Source: Sternotherus odoratus (taxonomy: Eukaryota > Chordata > Testudines > Kinosternidae). From it: a stretch of DNA of 64,000 nucleotides. The notes beneath the pieces were generated by a model that was given only the letters and a program-made list of their open reading frames with translations, was not told the origin of the DNA and made no database searches. The stretch covers positions 167,763,434-167,827,433 of the forward strand of contig JAVMKO010000001.1 of NCBI GenBank assembly GCA_032164245.1, in the 5' to 3' direction. Made by a program: the position numbers and the translations under genes. Each line of letters begins with the position of its first letter. The first letter of the stretch is position 1. Below, in pieces: positions 29,650-40,262 of the stretch.

Positions 29650-30124
29650 TATCCTTGATTAATTAATTACTAGAGATGGATAAACAATGAAAAACTATTT
29701 TCACATACCAAAAAATAAAATAAAATAAAAAAGAGAGAGAGAGAGAAACTTTGAAGTTGTTTTCATTTCAAACTGACTGAAACACATCCATTTTCTGTTT
29801 TAAATTGTTCAACAACTGTTTTGAAAAATGGTTTTTCTGAGTGTTTTTAAGAGACATATTTAAAAAATTCAAGATGGTTATAGACATTGTTCATTTACCA
29901 AAAGTAAGGTTTTGGGTTTAACACAAAGATGTTGATAACATTTTCAATAACATTCTTGGAAAAGATGATTTTTTTAAAAAAGTCTCAATTTGTCTTGAGA
30001 AGAAAAATTTCAATAATTTTCATGAAAGTTTGCTTTTAAAGAGGATAATTATTCAGCTGAAAAATGTCAATCAAGTATTAATTATCAAGAAATAAAGCCA
30101 TCCTAAACATCTCTATAAGGTAGA
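29650..30124. other. Very AT-rich stretch, no gene
   Basis: T/A-rich runs such as GAAAAATGGTTTTTCTGAGT and GAAAAATTTCAATAATTTTC resemble the stretches at 32310-32415, 38260-38600, 42560-42830 and 47985-48300. Some of those end in GACCAGCTCTAC or GACCAACTCTAC, so they may share one degenerate AT-rich repeat. Confidence 0.35.
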
Positions 30125-30200
30125 TTACTATTATTGTCATGCTCCCAATTTTACACTTGGGAAAACTGAGGCAGAGTTTTATACAAAGCTACAAATTCTA
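30125..30200 (-). repeat. MIR fragment
   Basis: CAATTTTACACTTGGGAAAA plus CTGAGGCAGAG is the reverse complement of the MIR core (CTCAGTTT...GTAAAATGGG). Only the core is preserved. Confidence 0.65.
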
Positions 30201-30656
30201 ATGTTGTGGGGACTTGATAGAAAAGACTTTCTTCCCTCCTGACAAGATTCTTCTTCATGATGGTCACCAGTCCTGCTCCCATAGCATATAAAACAAAAGG
30301 CTTTTCCTTAGTAGGCTGACCCCATATCGTTTAGCCCTTTAAAATGCTAATGATAATACACTAGCTATATAACAGAGAAGAATTTCAGCCAGTCACAAGA
30401 CAGACATATCAAACATGATCTTCTTAAAACTGCACTGAAATCTTAATTGAGAGGGTCGCTGAGCAATTGCATACCAACTCCTTTTCCAAACAGTCCATGA
30501 CCTCACACAATTGTTTTTTAAACCTGCCTTTGGTGCCATCCCCACAATGACATGAAAAGAAAGTCAAAGAAAGCAGCAGCATAGCACTTTCCAACTGGTG
30601 AGGCAAAGCAGTTTGTGAGGGTGACGGGGGAGTTGTTTGGGTGTTTTACACTGTAG
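30201..30656. other. No gene seen
   Basis: Unique-looking sequence with no recognised feature. Confidence 0.4.
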
Positions 30657-30983
30657 TGGTAGTGCAGGGGTCGGCAACCTTTCAAAAGCGGTGTGCCGCA
30701 TCTTCATTTATTCACATTCATTTAAGGTTTTGCATGCCAGTAATACATTTTAATATTTTTAGAAGGTCTCTTTCTATAAGTCTTTAATATAGAACTAAAC
30801 TATTGTTGCATGTAAAGTAAATAAGATTTTTAAAATGTTTAAGAAGCTTCATTTAAAATTAAATTAAAATACAAAGCCCCCCGGACCGGTGGTCAGGACC
30901 CGGTTAGTGTGAATGCAACCGAAAATCAGCTCATGTGCCGTCTTTGGCACACATGGCATACGTTGTCTACCCCCGCTGTAGTG
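30657..30983. mobile_element. hAT element (311 bp)
   Basis: It starts CAGGGGTCGGCAACCTTTC at 30665 and ends GTTGTCTACCCCCG at 30975. The flanks TGGTAGTG and CTGTAGTG match at 6 of 8, a mutated 8-bp duplication. The interior shares long blocks with 48614-48907 (GTCTCTTTCTATAAGTCTTT, GAACTAAACTATTGT). Confidence 0.82.
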
Positions 30984-31424
30984 TGTTGAATTGTATCTTA
31001 TTCAAGAAAGTAGAATATTCACAATAAATAGATCCAATGGCTGGCAAGTGTCCTGACAACTTCAAAACTATATTGCCCACAGAAGCCATTATCTGCCGTG
31101 AATGTTATCGCTCTTTGAACAGCACTTGTCTGTCACTTCATTACCTCACTGCTTCTGGGAGGAAGCACTTGCCCACAAAAATACTTTGCATTTTTCACAT
31201 GGGAAGAATAATAAAAGTTTCCAAGATAGATAGAATTTGACTTGATTATCAGAGACACTGAGTTATATAAGTTCAGAACAAAAGGAACCATTCATGCAAG
31301 CACAGGCTCATTGTCAGGACAGGAATGTTTTGAGAAGTACAGAGGTCAGTGTGTGCGAAGCTAGGTAATATTCAATATCTCCATAGATGTAAATAGATTT
31401 CTATTACAGCTTAGCAAAAATTGG
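30984..31424. other. No gene seen
   Basis: AT-rich sequence, no recognised feature. Confidence 0.4.
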
Positions 31425-31992
31425 GGTTTGTCCTCTGGGAAATTCTTATATTTTCACATTCATTTTCATCCCAATTTTTCTAGCCTTGGGCCTATCTATA
31501 TGGGTTGGCTCTTTGAGTCTCTCTCCATTCTAGTCTGTCTTGAAGCAATTCCTAAAACTCCACAGTTAATCAAATCCTTTCATATGACATCCATCCATCT
31601 AGTTTTGGGTCTTCCAACCTTTCTTGTATCCCCCATTTCTAAGTTTAACACCTTCCTATATAGTCTTCTGATCTTTTCAGATGGCCAAACCATCTCCACT
31701 TGGATTCCCTCAGATTTTCTAGAATAGGTACCACCTTCACACTTCCTCTAATTTGTTTGTTCTGAACATGGTCCATCTTTGTAAGTCCAAGTATCCATCT
31801 TAATATTTTCATTTCCACTGCAGTCAAGATCTGCTCTTGTCTCCTCCTGAGTGCCCATCTTTTGGAGACACACAAAAGTCCAGGCCTAACTATCATCTTG
31901 TAGATCTTACTTTTCAATTTGATAGGGATTCTCCTGTCGCAGATCACTCCACTCATTTCTCTCCATCTGTTTTCATCCCGTGTGCAGAACAA
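31425..31992 (-). pseudogene. LINE reverse transcriptase C-terminal fragment
   Basis: The minus-strand frame 31992-31645 reads GVICDRRIPIKLKSKIYKMI, then VRPGLLCVSKRWAL, RRRQEQILTAVEMKILRW and LRESKWRWFGHLKRSED. Past a frame break it continues with KVGRPKTRWMDVI at about 31590. This is the conserved region downstream of the catalytic domain in RTE-like non-LTR retrotransposons (RRIP.KLK.K.Y, EMR.LRW, RWFGH, GRPK.RW). It is a different family from the LINE at 6130-7460. Only the 3' part survives, as usual for 5'-truncated LINE copies. The clade is inferred from motif memory. Confidence 0.8.
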
Positions 31993-33494
31993 AAAATTCC
32001 AAAATTTTCACACTTCTGAATCAGCATTTCAGTTCAGTTAAGAGTTTGACATTAAATTACAATTGCCTACGGTGCTTCTTGCGCTCTTCTTTCGCTAGGG
32101 ACCAGGCTCCCTAGCCAGAGAGCATCTCCCATGGTGTACTGCAAGTATGTGATTCCTCCATTCCAGTGTTTTTTTTCAGTCAGAGGTGACATCAGGGTGC
32201 ATCATGGAGGATATAGTCCAGTCAAGAAACCCAGCCCATAGGAGAGAATGGGAGCATAAAGCACCTAAACTACAACTCCCATGGTGCACTGGAGACAGAG
32301 GCAGTTTAATGATGAACTGACCCAAATGAAATATTTTGTTTCAGTTTTCCCCAGTGAAAATATCAATTTTTCAGAAACATTTTCCATCCAAAAAATGAAC
32401 AGAAAATTCCCAATCACTGCTAGTATTTTTATCTGTCCATAGGAAAGACAGGCCTTTTGAACGATTCCATACACATAAGTAGAGCTTCCTGCTCTAGTGC
32501 AGTCAAACAATGACCAATCTAAATTAGTACGTTTTTTTTCTTAGAGAACGGCTTTAAGTGTGCTGTTGAAATAAAGCCAAGTTATTGTGAGCAGAACTCT
32601 TCAGAAACTGATCCAGTATAAGGGCACCTTCTTCCCAAATTAGTGAGAATAAACAGATCAAAATAGTCCCTATGCAAACTGGTAGCTCACAGAGTAAACT
32701 GGAAAGCTATCAAGACCAATTTTTACCATCAAACCAAAGGCTGAGATGCTCATAGCTAAATAGGAGAGTTAGTCACACAACTCCCATTGAAATGCAATAG
32801 ATAGACCAGTCAGCTCTGAAAAATCTCAGAGGTCCTCCGTGTATATTTGGTGCCTAAATTATGACACTCAGTTCCACATTTGGACACTCAAATCAGTACT
32901 TAGTGCTTCAAATTGGTATTTGGGTACCTACATGCTAACTTGAGTGCCCACACTGAAACTGGGTACCCTCAGTTAGGAGCCTATGTTTGAAACTTTAGCC
33001 CCTGGTATTATTTGCTAAGCCTATAAACTGAGCTCTCTTTATTTTTGTAAACTGATCTTAGCCATAGATAGATCAAATATATATTTTAAAGGTGCCAAAT
33101 GCCTTTGTTTGTTCATGATCTATCTTCACAATAACAAACATGTCAGAACAGACCAGTTTTTAGAACTAAAAGGGTATCGTGTTTATCTTAGCTGAATACT
33201 GAACAGCTGCAATGATTACGGGAGGGAAAATCAAGACCTTGACTCATCCCATTTTCTAGTACGATAAGTATCCTTTCCTTTGCTTGAAGCTGATGCTATA
33301 GATAATTTTCTGTGGCTGGATCTGCTGTTGCCACTTATTACTTCATAGTGAGGCCAATATCTGGCTTGGCCTAAATCCAGTTTTACTCTCTGTTATGAAA
33401 TTCTCACTTATAGGACATACTGCTGGGAAGTTACACAGAAACGTTTTCCACTTATGCATTTAGAAAGACATGCTAGAGAGAATTCTGCCTTAAC
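31993..33494. other. No gene; diffuse repeat traces
   Basis: CTACAACTCCCATGGTGCAC near 32271 recalls a common vertebrate repeat motif. An AT-rich block lies at 32310-32415. GTGCCTAAATTATGACACTC and GTACCTACATGCTAACTTGA near 32850-32950 form a degenerate short-period pattern. None can be delimited. Confidence 0.35.
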
Positions 33495-33560
33495 TTAGGG
33501 GACAGCTTCTCAGCTGGTATAAATCAGTACAGTTCCATATGGAGTGGGTTTAAAATTAGC
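33495..33560. repeat. Small palindromic interspersed repeat, copy 2
   Basis: CAGCTGGTATAAATCAGTAC, AGTTCCATATGGAGT and TTTAAAATTAGCTG repeat the pattern of 4195-4295. Confidence 0.4.
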
Positions 33561-34010
33561 TGAAAAATCTGAATTTGTAAGATCTAAAAACACAAAGAAA
33601 TACTCAGTAGATTGTTATGAGCAAGGCTGGACTGTTTCGTGTTGTCATTTTTTCTGCAACAAATAATTTGTAGGCTGATTAGATATTTTCACCCCAAAGG
33701 TGAAACTCTTCATAGGATTACAGGAGGCTAAGAGAAATACTTGGGGTTTGTCATCTGAGGGGTGTGCACAGGGGAGTTGTGGGAATGGACAGCTACGGAA
33801 GTCAAGTGCGGGGGCACGTCTTCAAGGTAAAGAGTGTGTGTGTGTGTCAGGATGTGAGTCTAGCAGTGGCTGCTTGCGACCTAGGAAGGATGTACGAGGG
33901 TCTAGGACTGGGGCAGGTTGGCAGCACTTTTCATGGGGCAATCTCCCACTCATTTGACAATTCAGCTTTGGCCTTCTAGCAAACCAGGCAAGACCCAGTG
34001 AAGAGTGGTG
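33561..34010. other. No gene seen
   Basis: A short (TG)n run lies near 33834-33847. Frames at 33700-33979 overlap in two frames and lack domains. Confidence 0.4.
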
Positions 34011-34778
34011 TTCTAGAACACGGGTGGGCAAACTACAGCCCACGAGCCACATCCGGCCCGCGAGCCCGTCCTGTCTGGGACCTGAGCTCCAAGCTTGGGA
34101 GGCTCCCTTACCCCCCAATTTCTCCCTCTCCCTCTGCAGCCTCAGCACACTGTGCGAGCGGTGCTCTGGTGGGACGGGGGGTGGGGGCTGCATGCTCTGA
34201 TAGATCAGCACAGCAGAGTATCTGGCGGTATGGTAAGGGAGCTGGGACCGGGGTCGGGCCGGGCGTGGGAGGTTGGATAAGGGACAGAGGGTCTTTGGGG
34301 ATGGTGAGGGGACAGGGAATAGGGGAGGGGGGTTAGATAGGGCATGGGAGTCCCAGGGGGCCTGTCAGGAGGTGTGGGTGTGGCTAGGGGGCAGGGCAGT
34401 CAGGGGGCAGGGAGCAGGGGGTTGGATGGGAGTGGGGTCCTGGAGTGATGATTAGGGGCTGGGGGGTCTCTGGAGGAGGTGGTCAAGGGACAAGGAGAAG
34501 GGGGGCTTAGATAGGGGGTGGGGTCTTGTGGGGTTGATTGGGGCGGGGGGATCTCGGGTGGGGATAGTCAGGGGACAAGAAGTGGGGGGGTTGGATAGGT
34601 CAGGAGATCTGAGGGGGGCATTTAAGGGGCAGGAAGTGGGAGGGGGTGGATAGGGGGTGGATAGAGGGCGGGCCCAGGCTGTTTGGGGAGGCACAGCCTT
34701 CCCTACCTGGTCCTCCATACAATTTTGACCCCCGATGTGGTCCTTGGTCCAAAAAGTTTGCCCACCCCTGGTCTAGAA
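34011..34778. mobile_element. hAT element (752 bp), GGTGGGCAAACT family
   Basis: It starts CACGGGTGGGCAAACTACAG at 34019 and ends AAGTTTGCCCACCCCTG at 34770, terminal inverted repeats. The flanks TTCTAGAA and GTCTAGAA match at 7 of 8. GGCCACATCCGGCCC-type subterminal sequence is shared with 36511. The purine-rich interior (34240-34680) is a degenerate GGGGTT-rich tandem region without coding potential. Confidence 0.85.
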
Positions 34779-35284
34779 ACAGCAGAGGTAGTATTAAACA
34801 CAGCAGGGAACACGAGCAAATATGCTTATTCAGTATTTGTTCTGTCCAAATGCAAACTAATTAAAATACCCAGACAGATAATGCCCGTTTAAACAGTAAC
34901 GATGTGTAATATGTATAGGTCAAATCTCAGTCATTACTCAGTTAATATTCAAGCAAGATCCCCAGTGAGTAAGGCTTGAGTAGGTAATTTCAGGATTTGA
35001 TTGCCAGTATGATTTCACACTGCTGGAGAGCTTTGCAGGCGATGATCTCAAAGCACTTTACAAACATTCGGGAGCATGTGTCAGGCTCAGGGTTTTGCTG
35101 AGTAAAGACGCGAGGCGGTGCCTGTAGCTGCAGCTTCATTTTCAACAGTCCGCACACCATCACCGAGCTCTACTCATTGTCCTCCTTCCAAACTCCACAG
35201 TGGCTGGGCAGGGAGTATGCTGAGATCACTCCCCATCCCCATCTCCTTGTATTCCCCAGCTGTTTGTATCCACCTGTTGTCCCC
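34779..35284. other. No gene; MIR-like trace near 35040
   Basis: GATCTCAAAGCACTTTACAA at 35045 is the reverse complement of the MIR 3' segment (TGTAAAGCGCTTTG, also at 55987). Nothing else is delimited. Confidence 0.4.
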
Positions 35285-35412
35285 CATCTCAGAGACCGTA
35301 AGTTGTTTGAGGCGAGGGCCATATTCTTGTCATGTGTTTGTCCTGCACCTAACCCAATGGGGCTGTGAGCCATAACTGGGGCCCCGGGGTACTACCACAT
35401 TACAAATAATGA
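35285..35412 (+). repeat. CORE-SINE tail
   Basis: ACCGTAAGTTGTTTGAGGCG, TGTTTGTCCTGCACCTAACC and AATGGGGCTGTGAG followed by ACTACCACATTACAAATAAT follow the tail found at 54945-55050 and, reversed, at 39455-39605. Confidence 0.55.
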
Positions 35413-35635
35413 CCCCACTGCTATCGCTCTGGTTTACAGTGTATCTTTAATTCCTTCTCCTTTCAAGCTTCTTTTGGAAGGGTGCGGGGCGAGGGGTAGC
35501 ATAGCAAACTAAGGCCCCAGTCCAGCAAGTTTATCCACACAGGTGGGTCCCGACACCCATGCAGATCCCCACTGAGGTCAATGGGATCTGAGCAGTCCAA
35601 ACCCTGCACGTGCCAGGAGCCAGGGGCCTCATGTG
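35413..35635. other. No gene seen
   Basis: Contains a weak member of the CACTGAGGTCAATGGGATCT-type sauropsid repeat at about 35515-35605. Confidence 0.35.
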
Positions 35636-35705
35636 CCAGCAGGGGGTTGGACTAGATGACCTCCTGAGGGCCCTTCCAACTCTGATAGTCTATGATTCTA
35701 TGATA
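35636..35705 (+). repeat. CR1 3' end
   Basis: GGGGGTTGGACTAGATGACC TCCTGAGGG followed by CTGATAGTCTATGATTCTAT is the CR1 3' terminus with its octamer-type tail. It is severely 5' truncated. Confidence 0.88.
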
Positions 35706-36510
35706 TACGGGAGTCCTCCGTTCACCCTCCCAAACTAGGGGCTCTGTACCCTCTCTTCCCCCACCTTATACCATGTCCTCTTGTCCCACAGGCCAATGGC
35801 TCTCTGTGCCACCACCATGCACCTCCCCTCAATTTCCTCATTTCTCCACCATGGCAGAGAAATGCCACCGAGTTGCATGTTAGACCCGGTTTCTCTTGCC
35901 CAGTTATTGCTACCAAGTGACCCAAAATGCAGGTCACTACTACTGGCAGCATTAAAAAAAATTGGTTTGTAGTGGTCTAAAAGGAAACTAGCGCTGCGGC
36001 TATATGCCTATAAAATAAATTCAGACAGACAGATCCATGGGAGAAAAGATAGCACATTACAGCACGGGCAGGCTGTAACACGCACGACTACACATTTAGC
36101 AGGAGTTTAGTAACACAATCTAGTGGTATACATTCTAGCTTAATTCTCCTGCGGCTTACCACTTAAATAGGCCTCGTTCCGAGGCACGACACTCATTTGA
36201 GTGCCACTGTTACCTGTATTCCACACCGATTGCACTGTTCTTGATGAAAGCTATATCAAAAAGAGAAGACCATGCAACTGCAGGGCAAGAAAGCCCTTTA
36301 CACTAACAGGACAAATCCCACAGCATTTTAAATCTCCTATAATGTTGTGACCACCATTTTGGGTCTCTGTCACACAGGTAGAGTAAATGCACATGTAAGT
36401 CAAGAGCAACTGAAACAAATGGAGCTACAGTATAAGAGAGGCAAATCACACCCCTAAAGGAAACTATTTCATCTGTGCTACTGGGACAGCAGGAGCTCCT
36501 AGGTCTGGAG
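35706..36510. other. No gene seen
   Basis: Unremarkable sequence. The overlapping frames at 35722-35972 have no domain. Confidence 0.4.
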
Positions 36511-36665
36511 CAGAGGTGGGAAAACTACAGCCCGTGGGCCACATCCGGCCCTGACCGGCCCCTGAGTTCACTGGGGAGACTCCCCCTGGCCCCTCCCTCA
36601 CCTTCCCCCCACCCTCAGAACCTTAGCGCGCTGCACAGGCAGTGCTGGGGGGGGGGGAGGGGGCT
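36511..36665 (+). mobile_element. hAT left-end fragment
   Basis: CAGAGGTGGGAAAACTACAG and GGGCCACATCCGGCC match the left end of 34019-34770. The copy is truncated after a G tract near 36648-36662. No partner terminus or duplication is seen. Confidence 0.65.
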
Positions 36666-36783
36666 GTGAACTTCTACGGGGCAGAAAATACCTTAGGGGG
36701 AGATCTTCAAGAAAACAAATGGCACTCTCACTGATTTTCTGTGATTGTTGAATACGCAACCGCTGAAAATCTCTCCCTTAAGC

Positions 36784-37405
36784 AAGAGCACTGGAACAAT
36801 TTGTACGGGGGGGGGGGGTGCTGCTGAGAGACATTGAACCAAACTGTAAACCCTGTATATCAGGGGTCTCAAACTCAAGTGACCACGAGGGCCGCATGAG
36901 GACTAGTGCACTGGCCCGAGGGCCGCACCACTGACACACACACATACCCTCGCTGCCCCGGCTCTGCCCCCACTCCACCCCTTCCATGAGGACTAGTGCA
37001 CTGGCCCGAGGGCCGCACCACTGACACACACCCTGCCCTCGCTGCCCCGGCTCTGCCCCCACTCCACCCCTTCCAAGAGGTCCCACCCCTGCCCCACCTC
37101 CTCCTCTGAGCACGCAGCTCCCCATTCCCTCCTGGAAAGCGCTAGGCACCACCAACAGCTGTTTGGCAAACAAAGCAAGAGCAATATAGGAAGTCCAGAG
37201 CTAGAAACACGTGCGGCCCAGCCAGGCAGCAGAGAAGCCTCCACTTCTGGCCCCTCCGTCCTGCAAACTGCTATGGGGGGACCGGGGGGAGGGGGGACGC
37301 CAGGAAGCTTGGCGGGCCGCAGGGAAGGGCTTTGCGGGCCGCATGTGGCCCCCTGGCCGCATGTTTGAGACCCCTGCTGTATATAATGGAAATGATTTCA
37401 AGCTG
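36784..37405. repeat. Interspersed repeat split by a hAT
   Basis: GAACAATTTGTACGGG, GACATTGAACCAAACTGTAA and ACCCTGTATAT, resuming after the hAT with ATAATGGAAATGATTTCAAG, match the reverse complement of 38811-38900. The family is unnamed. The two copies prove where the hAT entered. Confidence 0.7.
36853..37384. mobile_element. hAT element (516 bp), perfect 8-bp duplication
   Basis: CTGTATAT at 36853-36860 and 37377-37384 flank CAGGGGTCTCAAAC...GTTTGAGACCCCTG, the same termini as 15706-16614. A 90-bp segment starting GACTAGTGCACTGGCCCGAG is tandemly duplicated (36901 and 36991). The uninterrupted site is visible at 38834-38841 in a paralogous repeat. Confidence 0.93.
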
Positions 37406-38810
37406 AGGATGGGACAGCACCCCAGCACCCTTTGTTCCCACACCTATGCCCTTAAGCATTATGTTGATTTTACTTCTACATTCGGGCTTGCCACGTGTCC
37501 ACCTTGTCACTTTATGCAACCTTGACACTTTCCTTCCATGTTTTTGGAATGAAAGCGTTTCCATCGCCATTTACATGGGAATTGGGAATGGGAAGGTTTT
37601 CTCCTGGAAGATCTTCCTGTTAGAGAAAACCTATTATTAACCAGTATAGACGAAAAGGTGCGGTGTCTCGTCACTCCACCCATCTGTGTGTGTGAGATCT
37701 GCCTCAAGAATGAATCATGGTGATAGCAGCATTACGAATCCAAGCTTACACCATGGCTATTTCATTCACAAGTCACTCTGTCACTCACTGCAGCCCACCT
37801 GACCAAGGTTCTATGGGTGAGGAGATGACCAATTTATGACAGTCACTTGAGCTGTCTGGGAAGCTTTCAGTGTTATGGTAAAAACAGTTAAATATATTCC
37901 AGGACTAAAAATAGCAAGGCTGTGATTTAATCATCCTGGGGATTGGTTGGTAATCAGTTACTAGAGAAACAATGTCTGGGGGAGAGAAGGGGGAATGAAT
38001 TGACATTGATAGGTGATTAGATGCTTTTGTATGTGCTCTGTGCATTCCAAAGAATGATATACTCTGTGATAGGTGTATAGCCTTCAATCTATACTTGCCA
38101 GGGAATAGGTTAAAAACTCTCCCCCTTACATTGGCACCCTCCCTCAAAACCTATATCAGTTGCTCGCCTTTGCTACAGGGATTATTAAAGGAATCCAGCC
38201 ACAGGGAATGTGGTTTAGTATCAGAGCTGTTTGAACCCTCAGTTCCCATTGGGCAGAAAATTCTGACATTTCAACGTTTTTTTTTCCCTTGAGTCAGAAC
38301 AAGAAGCCAAAATTCCCTATGAAACCAAAACTCCCCAGATTTGCAAATACCCAATTGTTTTGATGCTAACATTTTATTTCAATAGTTGTTGAATTATAAC
38401 TTTATTAAAATAGTTACATGTGATAAACCTCAAATCAAAAAGAAAGTACTTTGACAGTAAGAGAAGGCTGAAGTGATTAGTTTTGACCTTCACATCAAAA
38501 TGAATGTGTTCCTGCAAAACGTTTCTGTTTCAATGAAATTGCAGTATGGACAGAAAACTGTTCTGTTGAAAAAAATGTTGACCAACTCTACAGAGTAGGT
38601 TATCATCTCAGAACCTCGTTTTCACAGGTGCTCAACAACTAGAGCTCCCATTCAGTTGGCTCAAATTAGCCAGTATGTACTTGCCCACTCACCCATTTAG
38701 GGGTTTTCCTGACCACTGGGGGAAAAAGAACAGAATGGTGTTGCGAACCTGTGTGCCAGGTCACAATCCCACTCACTCAGATCTGGTCTGGGCTGCCATT
38801 CAGCAAAGAT
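37406..38810. other. No gene; AT-rich degenerate repeat at 38260-38600
   Basis: CGTTTTTTTTTCCCTTGAG and GAAAAAAATGTTGACCAACT belong to the loose AT-rich family noted at 29650. The rest is unremarkable. Confidence 0.35.
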
Positions 38811-38900
38811 GCTGGCTTGAAGTGGTTTCCATTATATACAAGGTTTATAGTTTGGTTCAATGGCTCTCTACACCCCCACTATAAAAATTGTTCCAGCCCT
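38811..38900 (-). repeat. Paralogous copy of the repeat at 36784-37405 (empty site)
   Basis: The reverse complement reads GGAACAATTTTTATAGTGGG, CATTGAACCAAACTATAAAC and CTTGTATATAATGGAAACCA. It is contiguous across the position where the other copy carries the hAT, with TTGTATAT once only. Confidence 0.7.
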
Positions 38901-39454
38901 GCTACCATTCAGTCATGGGGGGGGGGCCAGATGGGGCAAATCTGAGTACGTCTCTCACCCCCATGCTTCTACCATTATCCCCAAATCATCAGAAGGCTCA
39001 CCATGCCCCTTCAAAAAGTCCAACATGCTCTCCCCGGGTGGGTGACAGGGACACATACATCCGGAACCTCTGGTTTTCAAGGGCAGTGATTGTCTTGCAT
39101 ATCACATGCTCTGTCTAGTTTAAGGAAAGTGCCCCCCCACACACACACAATTTCCATGGTGCACAGGGCCCCAACATTTTTTAATCTGGGCCTGTTTATG
39201 GGCAGTCAACACTTCTAAAAATTAGGGCCATAATATGAACCCAGTGATGAGATATGCAGCTGCAGTTATACTAGCTAGAAGAAAGTCACATGGGCTATCA
39301 ATCTTCATGATCAGAAGCTGAGGGATAGTAACACACAATTTATAACAAATATATGTTCCCAGAGGTGCCATCTATACCACAGCCCTATAGTAATGGAAAC
39401 AGAATCAGAACCTTCTAGTGCTTGTGCTAAAGAATAAGCGTTGGTAGTTATCAG
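38901..39454. other. No gene seen
   Basis: A G tract lies at 38918-38926 and an AC-rich run near 39138-39149. No recognised element. Confidence 0.4.
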
Positions 39455-39605
39455 TATTTTAAGACTGTTCATAGTATTGTTGTTTATTATTTGAATTGCA
39501 ATAACACTTGGGAAGCCCAGTCATGGACCAGGACTGTCCTGTGCTAGGTACTGTGGAAACATAACAAAAAGATGGTCCCCTGCCCCAAAGAGCTGACAGT
39601 CCAAG
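39455..39605 (-). repeat. CORE-SINE tail, reverse orientation
   Basis: GCCCCAAAGAGCTGACAGTC plus ACTGTGGAAACATAACAA and the preceding TTATTATTTGAATTG equal the reverse complement of the tail at 35285 and 54945. Confidence 0.55.
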
Positions 39606-40098
39606 TCCTGCAGAATTCAGTTCATAAAGAGTCATGAAGAGGGTCTGTTTGTAAAGTTTTGAAACAAACAAAACACACCAGATGCCTCCGATTGGCCCTG
39701 TTTGCCCACACCGGGGGTGAGATATACTCACAAAATCTTCAAACCATTCAGATGTTGAGTAGACACTGTGCAAACTCAGTGGATGGCTGTAGTAGGTGGG
39801 AGAAAGACTTTCATCCTTTGTCACCCAGCCATGAGAAGGTAGCGACACACTCACTGTTAAGTCCACCTCAAGATAGAAAAGTGTATTATAGAGAAATGTG
39901 CCTCCAATGGAAGTTTAAACAGGAAAGATAAATCCCTGATACTGTATTTCTAAGCTAAGACAAACAACAAAATTTAAACATTATTGAAGTGGGGAAGGGA
40001 GGAATTGACCTAAGGAAAAATAAAATCAGGCCTTCTGTATACATGGAAAGGAATGAAAAAGGGCTCAAGCCCAGCTTTTCCTGTTTAAAAGTCTCCTT
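39606..40098. other. No gene seen
   Basis: Unremarkable sequence. The minus-strand frame 39459-39866 overlaps the SINE tail and has no domain. Confidence 0.4.
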
Positions 40099-40262
40099 TA
40101 ATAAGACGATGAAGACTTGTGGCACCTTAGAGACTAACCAATTTATTTCAGCATAAGCTTTCGTGGGCTATAACCCACTTCATCGGATGCATAGAATGGA
40201 ACAAAAGTAAGATGCATTTATATACACAGAAAGAAAGAAAGAAAGAAAAAAGTTGTACATTA
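40099..40262 (-). mobile_element. Penelope-like tail copy
   Basis: On the minus strand, TGCATCCGATGAAGTGGGTT, AGCCCACGAAAGCTTATGCT and TTGGTTAGTCTCTAAGGTGC precede CACAAGTCTTCATCG. The family tip ACAGACTAACACGGCT is missing. An (AAAG)n run at 40228-40250 lies at the other end. No clear target duplication. Confidence 0.6.
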
